Shown: piece by piece, positions 48,027-59,560 of the stretch
How the letters are laid out: each line of letters begins with the position of its first letter
Numbering within the stretch: position 1 is the first letter of the stretch
Assembly (NCBI GenBank): GCA_028023455.1
Contig: JAQFVV010006644.1
Location: 165,001 to 229,000, forward strand
Direction: 5' to 3'
Length of the DNA stretch: 64,000 nt
From: Epiperipatus broadwayi
Taxonomy: Eukaryota; Onychophora; Udeonychophora; Euonychophora; Peripatidae
Program-made: the position numbers and the translations under genes
The notes under the pieces: model-generated
What the model saw: the letters and a program-made list of their open reading frames with translations, nothing else
What the model was told of the DNA's origin: nothing
The model's database searches: none

Positions 48027-48314
48027 GCATTAGCCAGCATGGTGAGTTTATTGGATTTTTACCTCTGACTTTAAGATCAAAAACACCATGGTCTTTCTTC
48101 TCAGTGCCTGATAAGGCAAAATGAATGTTTGTGTAAATGATGAATATTTTTCCAATACATATATACAATTATGACATACAAAAATAAAGCATGGCCCTTA
48201 TTCCCAGGAGGCTGTCAAGTCACCAACCAAGGCAGCAGTTGGTGGCTGAAGTCAGAGGGTGCTAAGAATCCCCTGATTGCTGACCCAGGCTTCCATTTGA
48301 TGACAACTTTTTTG
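47886..48314 (+). repeat. Inverted 5' leader segment of RTE copy 3
   Basis: GGAGGCCTTAAAGGAAC near 47903 and GGCAGCAGTTGGTGGCTGAA near 48230 match the leader of the plus-strand copy at 24.6-25.0 kb in forward order, opposite to the rest of this copy. Includes an ATG (48171) with the N-terminal MTYKNKAWPLFPGG. Confidence 0.88.
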
Positions 48315-48325
48315 ATACCATACAT

Positions 48326-51165
48326 ATATATATTGGAAGTTCCCAGATTGGTGCTGTATCTCACAGAATTAAAAAAAATAAATTTGTTGATCTTGATTAA
48401 TTTTCATTTCACTTGATCTATGGAAAATAAAGGTGTTGAAATATTAATCTTAACTAGTTAACCATGGCATCCTAATGTTTTAAAATAATATTATTTACTA
48501 TTAATTCTAGCATCAAACCATAAATCTGTTGATGTCAATTTCAGAAAAAATGTAAACAAGTGCATAAATAAATAGATTTTGGAAATAGTTAAATGAATCA
48601 TAGAAAGATCACTTGAATATAATCAATATTATTATCCATTATTACACATTTCAATTTCTGTTATTACAATTACCATAGCAACTTACCTATTTAAAAAAAT
48701 AGATGTTTTATATTTCATACATGTTTGTTTATAAATCAGTTTTTGGGAAATATTAATAAACATATATGTAAAAAAATGTACATTCATTAAAAAAAATAGA
48801 AAATGTAATATGAATTCTTTATTTTTGGCTAAAAATGAAAAATGATATTGAACTTATAAAACAGGATTTATTTTCACTTGTATCCAATTGTTTCAAAATC
48901 TTTATTTCATGTATTAATTGGAGGCAAATTTTCTTAAACAATTTTTTTACATTAATGACCAAAATATGAGTGATATTCAACAGTTGTCTTGACACATTGA
49001 CATCAGCAAGAATATATTACTAATAGAACTGAAATGCTGCAACTTGAGTTCTTGTAATTTTATCGTTACTTAGAACAGACATGTTTATATTTGTCTATAA
49101 AAAACTTGTTAAAATTTTATATTATTTTTAAGTGATTAATTTTGCAAATCATTGAAGGATAAGCCCAGCCATCTGACCATTCAATTGGGGGAACTTGTTA
49201 ATGAAATTCCAGGGAATACAGCAAAATGTGAAAGAAAAATGTAAAAAATCCATCAAAACACATTGTATTGCAAGTCAGCTGTAAAAAATATTTTGTTGTT
49301 AAAATCTAGGATTTCTTTTATTTATTTATGGTAAATACAAACTTCACTCTGTGTATATGAATATCTTATTTCAGATCAATGAATTTCACAAGATCGATTA
49401 ACTCAACTTATGTGTAATATTAAGCAATTTAAATTTCACTTTCTTAATTTGGAAAGAAAAGGTAGCATTTATTATTCTCTTGAATTTAACTGAATTTTGT
49501 CAGCGAAAAAAAATTTTTTTATACATTATTACCAATGAAATGGGAAAATAAAGCCAGTAATGTGTGATTTTGCATTGACTTAGTATCTGTTGTTTTAAAA
49601 GATTGGATACATTTATATACTTAAAAGAAAATATCAGAATTTAAACACAAAAGTAATTAAATTCAAATCCGCAATAGTTATTATTCATGCTTGTCTTCTC
49701 TACTTAAAAGAAAATTGTCTCTATGCATTAGGATCAGAAACAAGGAACCAGGATGTATGATGAACTAGTGACTAAAAGGGAAAAATAAGACTGTACATTT
49801 GTGATATGATATTTATGGGTACACATTTTTCGTTTGAAAAAAAAAGAAAAAAATGTGTACGTTTAGTTCATATTTTATTTTAAAACATAGGATTAAATGA
49901 TATATATGCAAAGGGTCTGAGAGATTTATTTTTGTTATTATTATTTAAACTTTTACTGATGATATAGGTTAATTTACGACCTGATGTTTTCAAGTGTTTA
50001 AAATTTTTTACATGCCAGATTTAACTTCAGGGAAATTCATATAGAGAAGGTTTTAAATAGAACGGATTTTTATTGGTAGTTTAATTCTTTAGAAATTCTA
50101 TTAGTAAATAAATAAAAATCTATTTTTTATTGGATCACATTTTTTTCATTGTATATCCTATTTAAAGTCTAGATTATTGGAACCTCTCCTTCCGTTTATA
50201 TAGTATGATTGTCATGCAACACACTTTTGAGTTTCATATTTATGTATTTTATTATTATTCTTATTGATTCTATACAGTAATAGACTATCAATTATTTATA
50301 TGTTAAAGAAATATATTATTGTATTGTTTTTTTTTTTTAATGGGCTACGATTTCAGTCTAATGCAGATATCGTTTGTAATTGTTCTTTTATATATAATTT
50401 TTTATTACAATTATAAATTTATAATTATCAACCAATAAATTTACAGTTGATTAAAATCTGATGAATCTGTCTAATTATTTCTTTTAAATGTGCAATGTAA
50501 TTTTTTGTATTTAAAGTTTGATCCAAGATCAACCAATTTTGGTAAGTGAAATAGAGTTAGACATGTGTATATTTTCTTATACATTATTATTAAGTCCGAT
50601 TAAATATTTTTTTTACTTATCTAAGTCAATATTACTGGTAGAAATAATTTTTTTAGTTCAAGGTTGCATTATTAATTTGCTTATCTTGTCGGGTTACAAA
50701 AATTTTAATAGATTTTATTTTGTTATTAGTCAGAATGCTTAATTATCTTTAAACTTCTTTGGAGTAGGGATCATAAATTTTATAAACTAATATAACTTAA
50801 TACCTATCTTTGGCTTGGATAACTACCAGTTATTGTCATATACAATTTAATTATTATCAAATCAATTTTATAATCAACTGATTGGAGATTTAAGTAGATG
50901 AGTAATATCAGTGATTGTAATTCAGTAAATATCTAATAGATACCTACAGTATCTCTAAATAATGATGTGATTGGAGTATGTCAAAATGCAAGCTTATCTA
51001 ATATATTTATTTATAATGAATTCTTGTAGAGTGTTTTATTTTAATACAAAACAAGCAATAATTGCATATCAATATAATTTAAAGTGTGAACAAAATATTA
51101 ATGTTATATTTAGCATTTTATTAAATTAGATACAAAACTGAATAAGGGTTTATCATCTACTTAAC
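48326..51165. other. AT-rich stretch with one small hairpin
   Basis: No coding frame or dispersed repeat recognised in 2.8 kb. A hairpin at 49819-49860 has arms GTACACATTTTT and AAAAATGTGTAC. Confidence 0.5.
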
Positions 51166-51345
51166 AACATAACTACCTACTTATCTAACTACATACTTTA
51201 TAACCATCTATCTATTTATTTATCTACTTATTTATCTATTTGTATGCTTATTTACTTATCAATCTATCTCCCTATCTAATAGCTTGTCAATCTATCTATT
51301 AGCTATTTACTTGAGCATTTATTTATCTATTTGTCTATTTAGCAT
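51166..51345. repeat. Degenerate tetranucleotide repeat (TATC/TATT)n
   Basis: Irregular CTAT, TTAT and CTAC steps over about 180 bp (for example ATCTATCTATTTATTTATC), an old decaying microsatellite. Confidence 0.8.
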
Positions 51346-51667
51346 AGTACAAAAATCATCTGATAATTATAATCAGTGAAAAATTCTTAACAGCTCATAA
51401 AAAGATATAAAAAATATTAGATAAAATTCTACTATTTACAGATTATGTTCACTTTTGTAGAAATGCTCAAAAATGATAAATTATAATCAATACAATGCAA
51501 TTGATTAATCATGAATGTAGCTGAGACACTGACCAGAAAATGAAGCAAGATAAACTAGCTAAATGCTTAACCTTTTGGGTACCTTGTTTGTGATTGACTA
51601 GATTTTTATTAAATTTGATTGAGTTCATGTTGCAAAATATAAAAATAAAAAACTAACTTTTTGATAG

Positions 51668-51793
51668 CCTTCATAATTCTTTATGTGTCAAAGCATTGGC
51701 CAGGAAGCAAATCCGTAAACCTTGGACAACTGCTTGTAAGACAGCTGTGCTGACCACTCGACCACCAATGCTTGACAAACCTTCATAATTTTT
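51668..51793 (-). mobile_element. tRNA-derived SINE, copy 3
   Basis: Body at 51693-51771 on the minus strand (GCATTGGTGGTCGAGTGG ... CTTACAAGCAG ... CCAATGC), then TTTGACACATAAAG as in copy 2. It keeps about 9 bases in the variable region that copy 2 lacks. Target duplication of 14 bp with one mismatch, CCTTCATAATTCTT / CCTTCATAATTTTT, at 51668-51681 and 51780-51793. Confidence 0.85.
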
Positions 51794-52229
51794 TAATAAT
51801 TCTCACAATTTAGCATTACACAGAATTGAAGTTTCTACTTTAATGAAGCTTATACAGCATTGATGTGAAGGCAAATGTCCAAAAAGTTTTAAGTACATTT
51901 ATTATTATGGATAATATGGATTCTTTAGTAATACATTAATCTCAATCTATAAATATTCTTGGCATCAGAAAGCATAAGAATATATGTAGATTGAAAGCAA
52001 TATATAGTAAGAGCTACATGTAATTGCAAGGCAGTATGTAACTTGCTTATACTAATTGTTTCATATACGTAAGTGGAGAGATTTGATCCCAGGATTTTTT
52101 CAGTCTATTCATTCTCCACTCCATCTCAAGAAACTGATGCACATGACCATACACATGCAAAAAATATGCATGATTCACAAAACAGAACTCATCAGTTGAG
52201 CCAAATCATAATCTCACACACACATACAC
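51794..52229. other. Spacer, nothing firm
   Basis: Includes a short (CA)n-like run near 52217-52230. The plus frame 52073-52273 has no family resemblance. Confidence 0.45.
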
Positions 52230-52340
52230 ACCCAATGGTTTATGTTAAAATAGCAAGAATGGAAGATGAATAGACTGAAAAATTCTGAGTTCAAATCCAT
52301 TTTCTTACATATATGAAGCATTTAGTATAAACAGGTTACA
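52230..52340 (+). mobile_element. Possible second tRNA-derived SINE family, copy
   Basis: GATGAATAGACTG, then AAATTCTGAGTTCAAATCC; GAGTTCAAATCC (52287-52298) is a B-box match and the layout follows the 33-kb copy. A weaker relative may lie at 52735-52790 (GTGGATAAATAGAG, then GAGTTTAAAACTC). Ends not resolved. Confidence 0.35.
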
Positions 52341-53639
52341 TATTGCTGGGGAAATAGATTACATCTTAGTATAACTTCAGCCCACCCCTCTCCTATTAAT
52401 ATAGATGGATATGCAATGGTGTGATAATATGAGAGGTTAGATTGGTGGAATTTCTACATGGATATGATTACAATATTAAATCCAATAATGGCTTTGAGCA
52501 TTTCATTATTGGTTTCTCAATGAAATGGATGGTTGAATCATTAGAAGGATAAACAGATTTGAGCTCATCCATTAAAGTTTGAGGAATTGCTTTCTTAATT
52601 TAAACTGAGCACTGATTGTATATATGTGTTGGAGATTATGATCTGGCCCAAATGATGAGTGCTGTTTCTGCATAAAATAGGTATATTAGGAATCATGTTT
52701 TTTGCATATGTGTGGTTATGTGTACTGATTTCTTGAGATTGAGTGGTGGATAAATAGAGTAAAATATTTTGAGTTTAAAACTCTCTACTTACAAATAAGA
52801 GCTACATTAATTTATGTTGTAATGAATAATATAAAAATTATATCACAACTAATTAAAAATTCAGTTCAATATATTTTACAGCAGATGTAATTACAGAATA
52901 GTTTCTCATATTTAATCACACTGAAGCTAATAACAATCAAAACATGTGACACAACGCAACAAAAAAAGATTAAAGTCCTGTCAATCTTAAAAAACTTACA
53001 GTTTAAATAACATTTTTTTTTACAAAGAATGGAAAACTTTTAATAAATAAAAACTACTTCAAGAAACTAATTGTAATAGAACGATTTACTCTAAATATAA
53101 ATCTAATGCATTTTGAATAATATACCACTCTACTCCATAACTGATTGTTGCAAATATAAGTAATCAATTTCCAAATATATTTTCTAATTAATTTTATAAC
53201 TTAATTTATTAGAAAAACATCTAAAAATGGTCATCATAATTTATAATTCCCACATCCATTATAAAGTGATTACTTTTTTTTTTAATAATTATCACTTTAC
53301 TCTGCTTCTTGAACTATAATTATAATATTCAATTTTACAATTATTAATAAATATAAAAAATAAATCATGGACTATAAAAACTTACTTCCATTATCAAAAG
53401 TGTAAATTGTATTATATTATAGTCACATTTTTTGTAATCAATATATTACTGGATCTGATTCATCAACCAAGAAAAACTTAATTACTATTTAACAAGTAGG
53501 TGACAAGAAAGGTTAAATACAGAGTGAAAAGTAAGAAAGTTATACACTTGTAAATTTCTAAAGAAAATTCTAAATTATCTCAAAAATATTAGTCTGACTT
53601 TGAACTATAAGTCAATATTAATGTAGACAATATTAATGT
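52341..53639. other. AT-rich stretch, nothing firm
   Basis: No frame or RNA recognised apart from the possible SINE trace at 52735-52790. A short direct repeat TATTAATGTAGA at 53617 and 53632 precedes the Penelope-like element. Confidence 0.45.
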
Positions 53640-53641
53640 AG

Positions 53642-54060
53642 AAAAGGCAATTAGAGTAGCAATAAATAAGTATAATAATGATAAGGTGAAGGAGATAGAG
53701 ATACCCATAGACAAGTTAAAGAATTTAATGGAGATGTGTTGTAAAAATGTGACATTTGAGTTTAATGGAGATTTTTATAAGCAAAAGGAAGAGTTATTGA
53801 TAGGAGGTGCATTTAGTGGGGTTTTGAGTGATATGTATATGCAGGAGATGGAGGAAGTAATGTTAGAGGATGAAAATGCACCAATAATGATTAAGAGATA
53901 TGTTGATGATTATTTATTAATATTTAATAAAAGTGAACGGCAAATTAAAAAATATATAGATAAAATTAAGAAGGTGGATGAAAAGTTAAAATTTATAGTA
54001 AAATGAGAAAAAGAGAAGAAATTAGCATATTTAGATATATTAATAAGGAAATAATATGTT
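53642..54060 (+). pseudogene. Penelope-type reverse transcriptase fragment
   Basis: Open from upstream to a TGA at 54004. It shows IPIDKLKNLMEMCCKN, FEFNGDFYKQKEELLIGGAF (motif with GxxF where families usually have MGSPLSP), SDMYMQEMEE, and the active site RYVDDYLLIF (YVDD). After the stop, KKLAYLDILI continues the same frame, so one stop codon breaks the RT. The N-terminal half of the RT is absent. Confidence 0.82.
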
Positions 54061-54272
54061 AAGGGAAGATGTGAATTGGAGACAGAAGTATATAGAAAAA
54101 TAAGCAATAATAATATTGTGAATTGGAGGTCTAATATTGATAATAGGCATAAAATTAATTTTATAAATTCAAGGATGCATAGGCTATTAGTTATTGTAGT
54201 AATAAAGATGATTATGATAAGAAGGTAGGGAAGATAGTTGAAAATTTTAAGGACAGTGATTTTCCAGAAGAA

Positions 54273-54839
54273 GTGTTGAGAAAGAATATAGAAAGAATAG
54301 AAGAGGAATTTAAAGAGGAAGAAAAAGAAGGTAGAGAAGTTGTAAGGAAGAAAGATAATATAGAGAAGTATATAAGAATTAGAACTAATGATAATAAAGT
54401 AGTTAATGTGATAAATAGAATTATTAGAACAATTAATAAAGCTTTTAAGAATACTATAAGGTATAGAATAGTGAATAGAAAGAGAAACAATGTGATGGAC
54501 ATATTAGATAATAAATATATTAATGAGGAGAGAAGAAATATTAATGGGGTGTATGAAATACAATGTAAAATATGTAAGGATAAAAGAATTAAAAATAAGT
54601 ATGTGGGCAAAATAAAAAATTCTATATATACTAGGTTGGTACAGCATAAATACGATAAAAGGTCACCAATATATATGAATATTATGGAAACAGGTCATAA
54701 TATTGGGAAAGAGAGCATTAGAATGATTAGTTATACAGATAAAATAAGGGATAGAAAAATAAAGGAGGCAATATTTATAAAGAAAATTAAACCAAATCTT
54801 AATAGAAATGGGGGAGGGGTAAAAACAATAATAGCATAA
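54273..54839 (+). pseudogene. RT thumb and GIY-YIG endonuclease of Penelope-like element
   Basis: 188-aa frame. Residues 1-85 are charged and helical (connector). From about residue 90 comes the endonuclease: NGVYEIQCKICKDK, where GVY stands for GIY and the CxxC pair is the insert typical of this group, then KYVGKIKNSIYTRLVQHK (YVG for YIG, with the conserved Arg), SPIYMNIMETGHNI, and KEAIFIKKIKPNLNRNGGG at the end. In live elements it cuts the target. It is separated from the RT fragment by a stop and a frameshift near 54190. Its C-terminus is the natural one. Confidence 0.85.
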
Positions 54840-55240
54840 AAGGAAATAATAGTATAAAAGAAAAAGAAAGTTTTTTTTTGTTTTTAGGTGTAATAAAAAT
54901 AGTAAAAAGTATTAATAGCTATAAAAATAGTTAATAGAGGGAGCTGTAGGATAGAATATGAAAGATAGGTTAAAAAGGAAGTTGAATTACTAGAGTAAAA
55001 TGGAGGACATTTGAAAGAATAGATTAAGGTAAAAAAAAATTTATATGGAATAATTAAGAAGGCAAAATGAATGAAAATAAGTATTTAGTTAGAATAAATG
55101 ATAAAGAAAGATTATATTGATAGTGATTAAAAAATTTTTTTGGAGTAGTGTAATTAAAATTATTTTAGAATGTAAATATTATATGTATTAAAGTTATATG
55201 TATAAGTTTGTGTTATAAAGAAAGAGGATAAAAAAGATTT

Positions 55241-56246
55241 GGTAATACAGCATCGATTGATCCATGCCATAAGATGGCGCTGTTGCTAGTGAAAAACGAA
55301 TAAATATAAAATTACCGGGCTGATTTGATTATTATTATTTTGTAATGTTATCGTGTTTTTTTTGGGGGGGTTTGGATTTTTTTTTGGACCGTATTTTCTT
55401 TTTTTTTTAAATAAATAATTTGATTCAAAATTTTTTTTTTTCATACGTTTTTTAAAACCTTTTTTTTAAAAAAAAAAAACTTGTTGTTTAACAAAATTGG
55501 ATTACGGTCTTTTTTTTTTTTAAAAGTAACTTTTTTTTTTTTCGCTTTTGATTATGGTCTTTTTTTTTTTTTAAAGAAAATTTTTTTTCTTAATTTTTTT
55601 CTTGCTTTTTTAAACAACTTTCATATATTTCATTTTTTGGGGGGTTCATTTAACGTGTATTTATTAAAAAAAAACAACAATTACATCAAAAATTATTTTT
55701 CTCATTAAACTACCACCACAACATCTGCTTCTGTAGTAGGCAAATCTACAAATCGAAACTCCGGACAATCGTCTGCCATTGCAATGCTTTGATCTCGAAA
55801 AAGTCTTGGAAAGTGCACAACTTGATCGTGAACTTTGCTGAATTGTGACTAATATTCCTCATTTCCTGAATTCTGACCCCTGACAATGAAACTAGGGGCA
55901 TTTGGAAAAGCGTTACAATTTTTACAAACCAAACTAAAAAAAATACACCCAAGCCAAAAAAAAACCCATTATAATATACTTTTGGTCATTCAAAATAAAG
56001 ACACCTTCACATCATATGCTGTACAATAGTTAAGTGTAATGTCTATAGAGAGTCTTGCATACTCGTCGCTGATAATGTTCAACATACTAGAGATGTTGGG
56101 GTAATGGGTGCACTTCAACATCTTTAGAGGTTGAACAGTTTACAGGCCATAAGATCTATGTAGCGGCCTTGTAAACAGCATATCTATGTGCTTTAGCATA
56201 GCAACAGCGCCATCTTATGGCGTGGATCAATCGATGCTATATTACC
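55241..56246. mobile_element. 1006-bp TIR element with 8-bp target duplication
   Basis: 55241-55287 and 56200-56246 are inverted repeats of 47 bp with two mismatches, both starting GGTAATA and containing GCCATAAGATGGCGCTGTTG. AAAGATTT lies on both sides (55233-55240 and 56247-56254). An 8-bp duplication is usual for hAT, P and some other DNA transposons; the GGTAATA ends do not decide the superfamily. The left half is full of long T, A and G runs (55355-55680). The right half (55690-56200) is unusually GC-rich for this window but has no long frame. No transposase. Confidence 0.82.
56079..56138. repeat. Hairpin inside the TIR element
   Basis: GTTCAAC and AGATGTTG on the left pair with TCAACATCT and GTTGAAC on the right, a stem of about 20 bp with a small internal loop. 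Confidence 0.6.
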
Positions 56247-56421
56247 AAAGATTTTAAAAGAATATAAAATAGGATGGTAAATATGTTAATGATATTATAT
56301 GATTTAAAAATGTTAGGAAATATTTTTAAAAATTTAAAAATTTGATAGGAATTTAATAATTTTATATAAAATAATGTATTTTAATGATTGTATTTTTTAT
56401 GTGTGTTCAAATTTTGTAGAT

Positions 56422-56460
56422 CTGATGAAGACTGCATGGTACAGTCAAAACTGTAATCAG
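56422..56460 (+). ncRNA. Degenerate hammerhead-like motif of Penelope-like element
   Basis: CTGATGA (56422-56428) is followed by a stem II GACTG/CAGTC with a 7-base loop, and then AAAAC where an active hammerhead has GAAAC. Hammerhead motifs are known in Penelope-like elements. The core G is lost here, and stems I and III are not clear, so it is likely inactive if it is one. Confidence 0.35.
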
Positions 56461-56500
56461 TAATAAAAGTTTTTTTGTTGAAAAGTGAAATGTGTGAGAT

Positions 56501-59454
56501 TTTCAAAATTCAATATTATATATAAGTCAATAACATGGCAGGTTAACATGATAACCCTTACAAACCAATGTCCTATTAAATTAAAGTACATCATAAACTA
56601 TATTGTAAACTGAAAATTTTTTAATAAGTATGTATTAAAAACCTACTATGTGGTACAGCACATTAGATATTGACCTTACTATACCTTTGTCTTTCATAAA
56701 ATTAATAAACTATGCAAGTCAAGACTTTTAATATAAAATGAGTTACAATAAAATATAACACCTTCAGTATAAATAAAAAAGTTAGGATTCAAAAAGAATA
56801 AAAAATGTAGTTTACAAAAATTGAATAAAACACAAAACATTAAATAGGTTAAATGATAAAAAGTTATTTGTGATCAAATAAAGCAATGGAAATAAATTGA
56901 ACGAAGATATGAGAAATATGATGGAAAAGGCTCAAAGTGTTTGGAAAAAATAATCTGTATTGAAATGTAGGACTAATCTTTCGTTGAAGGTTGTTGATGA
57001 AATTGCTCATTGGTTGTCATTAATAAATTATTCATAGAAATATTTAATAAAATTATTATATATTTATTTTTGTAATCAGAAAAATATTTTATAATTTAAA
57101 TAACATTATAAAGATGTTATGTATTTTATCACAATAGCTGTCGAAAACAATAACAGTCTTCCTGCTGTTTGAAGATAATTCTAATTTAACAAGCAGCTAA
57201 AATAGCCCACAAACATCAAAGTTTATTCAATTCTTAAATAATATTACTTTACTTTTTCTTTACTGTTTCAGAGATAAATACATATTTTCAATCTTTCCGT
57301 TATTATTAAAATTCACTACAAATCCCATCTCAGTCTTTTATTCTTTTTATTTTTCAAGCTTCTTAGCAAATTAAAAATTTATTTACCGATTCAATTTTAT
57401 AAATGTAAATAAATCTTTTCTACTTCATTTTTCAAATTAATAAAGATGTTTTTTTTTTTTTTGTAATTTTTGATTTGCTAAACAAATGCACACGCTGCAT
57501 ACACTCGACATATATATATATATATATATTCATAGAAAATAGAAAGAGATGTTAAATCAATTATGTTATGTCAATGATTAATTTGATATTAGCTGTAATC
57601 TTAGGTCAAAAGGAACTCATAGAAATTCATCTAAAAACATTGATGCATTTATACCTTCTTTAATTACTTTAACTACTTTGTCCATGGTGTGGATATGCCC
57701 ACATACATTCATTAATGGGAGCTTGATATTAGACGGGTGTTACAATCATTGCCTTGTTCTTAATTTGTTAATAATACTTCATTAACATCTTGGAAGATCA
57801 AATTCAATTGCTTTTCTGTTGATTATGGAAAAAGATATGTTACTAGAATCTCATAAGAAATTCACTTTTAGATAGTGAAACTATATCTTGAGGTATATGT
57901 AATCCAATCAACGTATTATATTTAAAAAACATTTTATGATACAACTTCTAATATCTGATGAAAGAATATATATAAAAAAAGAAAATGGACTACAAAGCAG
58001 TAAACTGGATTGTACTAATAACCAATAATACTTTTATGGTAATAATTAATTGAATATCAAACATTTATATCTGGGAAGTTTTTTTTAAACCTGACCAACA
58101 ATGCTAGTGCTTTGAATTTTATTTTAAAGAATATGCATAAGAACTTCCAATTATTTTAACTCAATTTTATAAAGAGGTGATTCCTAAAATATATTTTAAA
58201 TATAATCTAAGATAAAAGAGAATAAGTTATGTTAGTATAATGAAGTTATTTCTAAAGAAAAATTTCACCTATTGTTGTAAAAAATTATATTCAAAATATA
58301 TGTTTATATTGGATTATCTATAGTGATAGTTTATTTTAACTATTTGGCTTAAATATTAAAGTATAAATCATGAATAATCTGTTAAGTGATCGTAAGTTGC
58401 AGGTTGGTATTTTTTTAATGCATAATTAACCAAAATATTCATGAAAAATATTACATTAATGTTATTGAAAAATATTTCTTATGCCAACAAAATAAGATAT
58501 GCAGACAACTAATAGAAAATTGTACTGAAGCTATTACAGTAAATTTAAGGATAACTAGCAATTAATCTGATAAATCAAAATAGTAGATAAATGAGCACAA
58601 TGTTTACAGATTCTTTTCTGAATATATTAAAAAATAAGTGGATGACTTTCCTAATGTCCATTACATATTATTTTGTCAATACAGTTGCTATTATTATAAG
58701 ATCATCCCAATGAAAAAAAACACCAGTATGTTTCTTAAATAAGATCAGCACAATTCTATTGCTTTTATGTCACTTTAATAAACATGTTATTGATTAATTA
58801 ACCTAACCTAATCTTAATTTAATCTTATTTTTACATATTGAAATGTTTCTATATGTTTAGTTAAATAAAAGATAGAGAAATAGCAGAAAAAAATAATATA
58901 AATATGGAAAATTCAGTTTAAATTAAAGAATATCCATACAAATATGATGAAAAGTTTATTATCATAGTATGATTCAAGAGTCACTACAAAATAATCAACT
59001 TTTCACAAATTATATTTTTTGTTAGATTTTTTGAAGTTAGATGATACATATAAAAATGTAACAAGTACCCTAAAAAAACTTTATGATGAAAAAGACTGGG
59101 CATTGCACTGGACTCAACTTTATTATCATTAACTTATAAACCAAGTGTATAATGCCATAAATTAAAATGAATTTTTTTCTGAACTCAGCAATAAGGATTA
59201 TCTTGAAGATATTCTCAAGATATGCAATGGTGATGGTTTCTATTGTGAAAATATTATATAGAATAGAATGTTTGAAAAGCTACAATTAAATATGTTGTTA
59301 AATTATTTCAGAAATAGGAGTCCATTTTAGAAGTTAAGAGGTAACATTGCATAATATCAAACAAATCAATATAAAAGAGCTTGTTATAAACATGAATGAA
59401 TTTGCAGATGACAAATTGATTTGTACACTCATTGCAAAATTTATACCTTTATTG

Positions 59455-59455
<1 letters not shown>
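56501..59455. other. AT-rich stretch, nothing recognised
   Basis: Nearly 3 kb without a frame or dispersed repeat I can support. A (TA)n run lies at 57510-57529. Confidence 0.5.

Positions 59456-59490
<35 letters not shown>
59456..59490. repeat. (CAT)n microsatellite
   Basis: 11 CAT units from 59456 on; the surrounding frame would give a His run, which looks accidental. Confidence 0.9.
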
Positions 59491-59560
59491 GATTTGTTTT
59501 GCCTTTTTTTTCTCTTGGAATTGAAATTGCCACACTCATTTGTGTTTGCTACTGATGAAT
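59491..59560. repeat. Repeat block next to trinucleotide microsatellite
   Basis: Matches 37965-38010 (GGAATTGAAATTGCCACACT against GGAGTTGAAATGGCCATACT). In both places a trinucleotide array lies directly beside it. Confidence 0.5.

Larger units (their letters stand above)
45165..48325 (-). mobile_element. RTE family B copy 3 with inverted 5' end
   Basis: 45176-47880 is the element on the minus strand from its 3' end (GGTTGATGATGATG) to the start of the endonuclease (TACAACTGCAGATC). Then 47886-48314 is the leader and N-terminus in plus orientation (it aligns forward with 24580-25010). An 11-bp target duplication with one mismatch, ATACCATATAT / ATACCATACAT, lies at 45165-45175 and 48315-48325 and encloses both parts. 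So this is one insertion whose 5' part is inverted, as in twin priming. It sits at the end of an older RTE fragment. Confidence 0.88.
53640..56500 (+). mobile_element. 5'-truncated Penelope-like element, interrupted by a TIR element
   Basis: Starts inside the reverse transcriptase (53642 on), followed by a GIY-YIG endonuclease frame (54273-54839) and a long purine-rich 3' region to about 56500. RT followed by GIY-YIG is the signature of Penelope-like elements. The 3' region is split by a 1006-bp inverted-repeat element at 55241-56246. Near its end, CTGATGAAGACTG ... CAGTCAAAAC (56422-56451) recalls the hammerhead motif common in these elements. The 5' half is missing and the coding part has a stop and a frameshift. 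Confidence 0.85.

Noticed and set aside
54212-54610. Minus-strand hydrophobic 132-aa frame across the GIY-YIG ORF
   Set aside because: Antisense of a lysine- and glutamate-rich frame, which always gives L/F/S-rich antisense; the plus frame has the recognisable domain.
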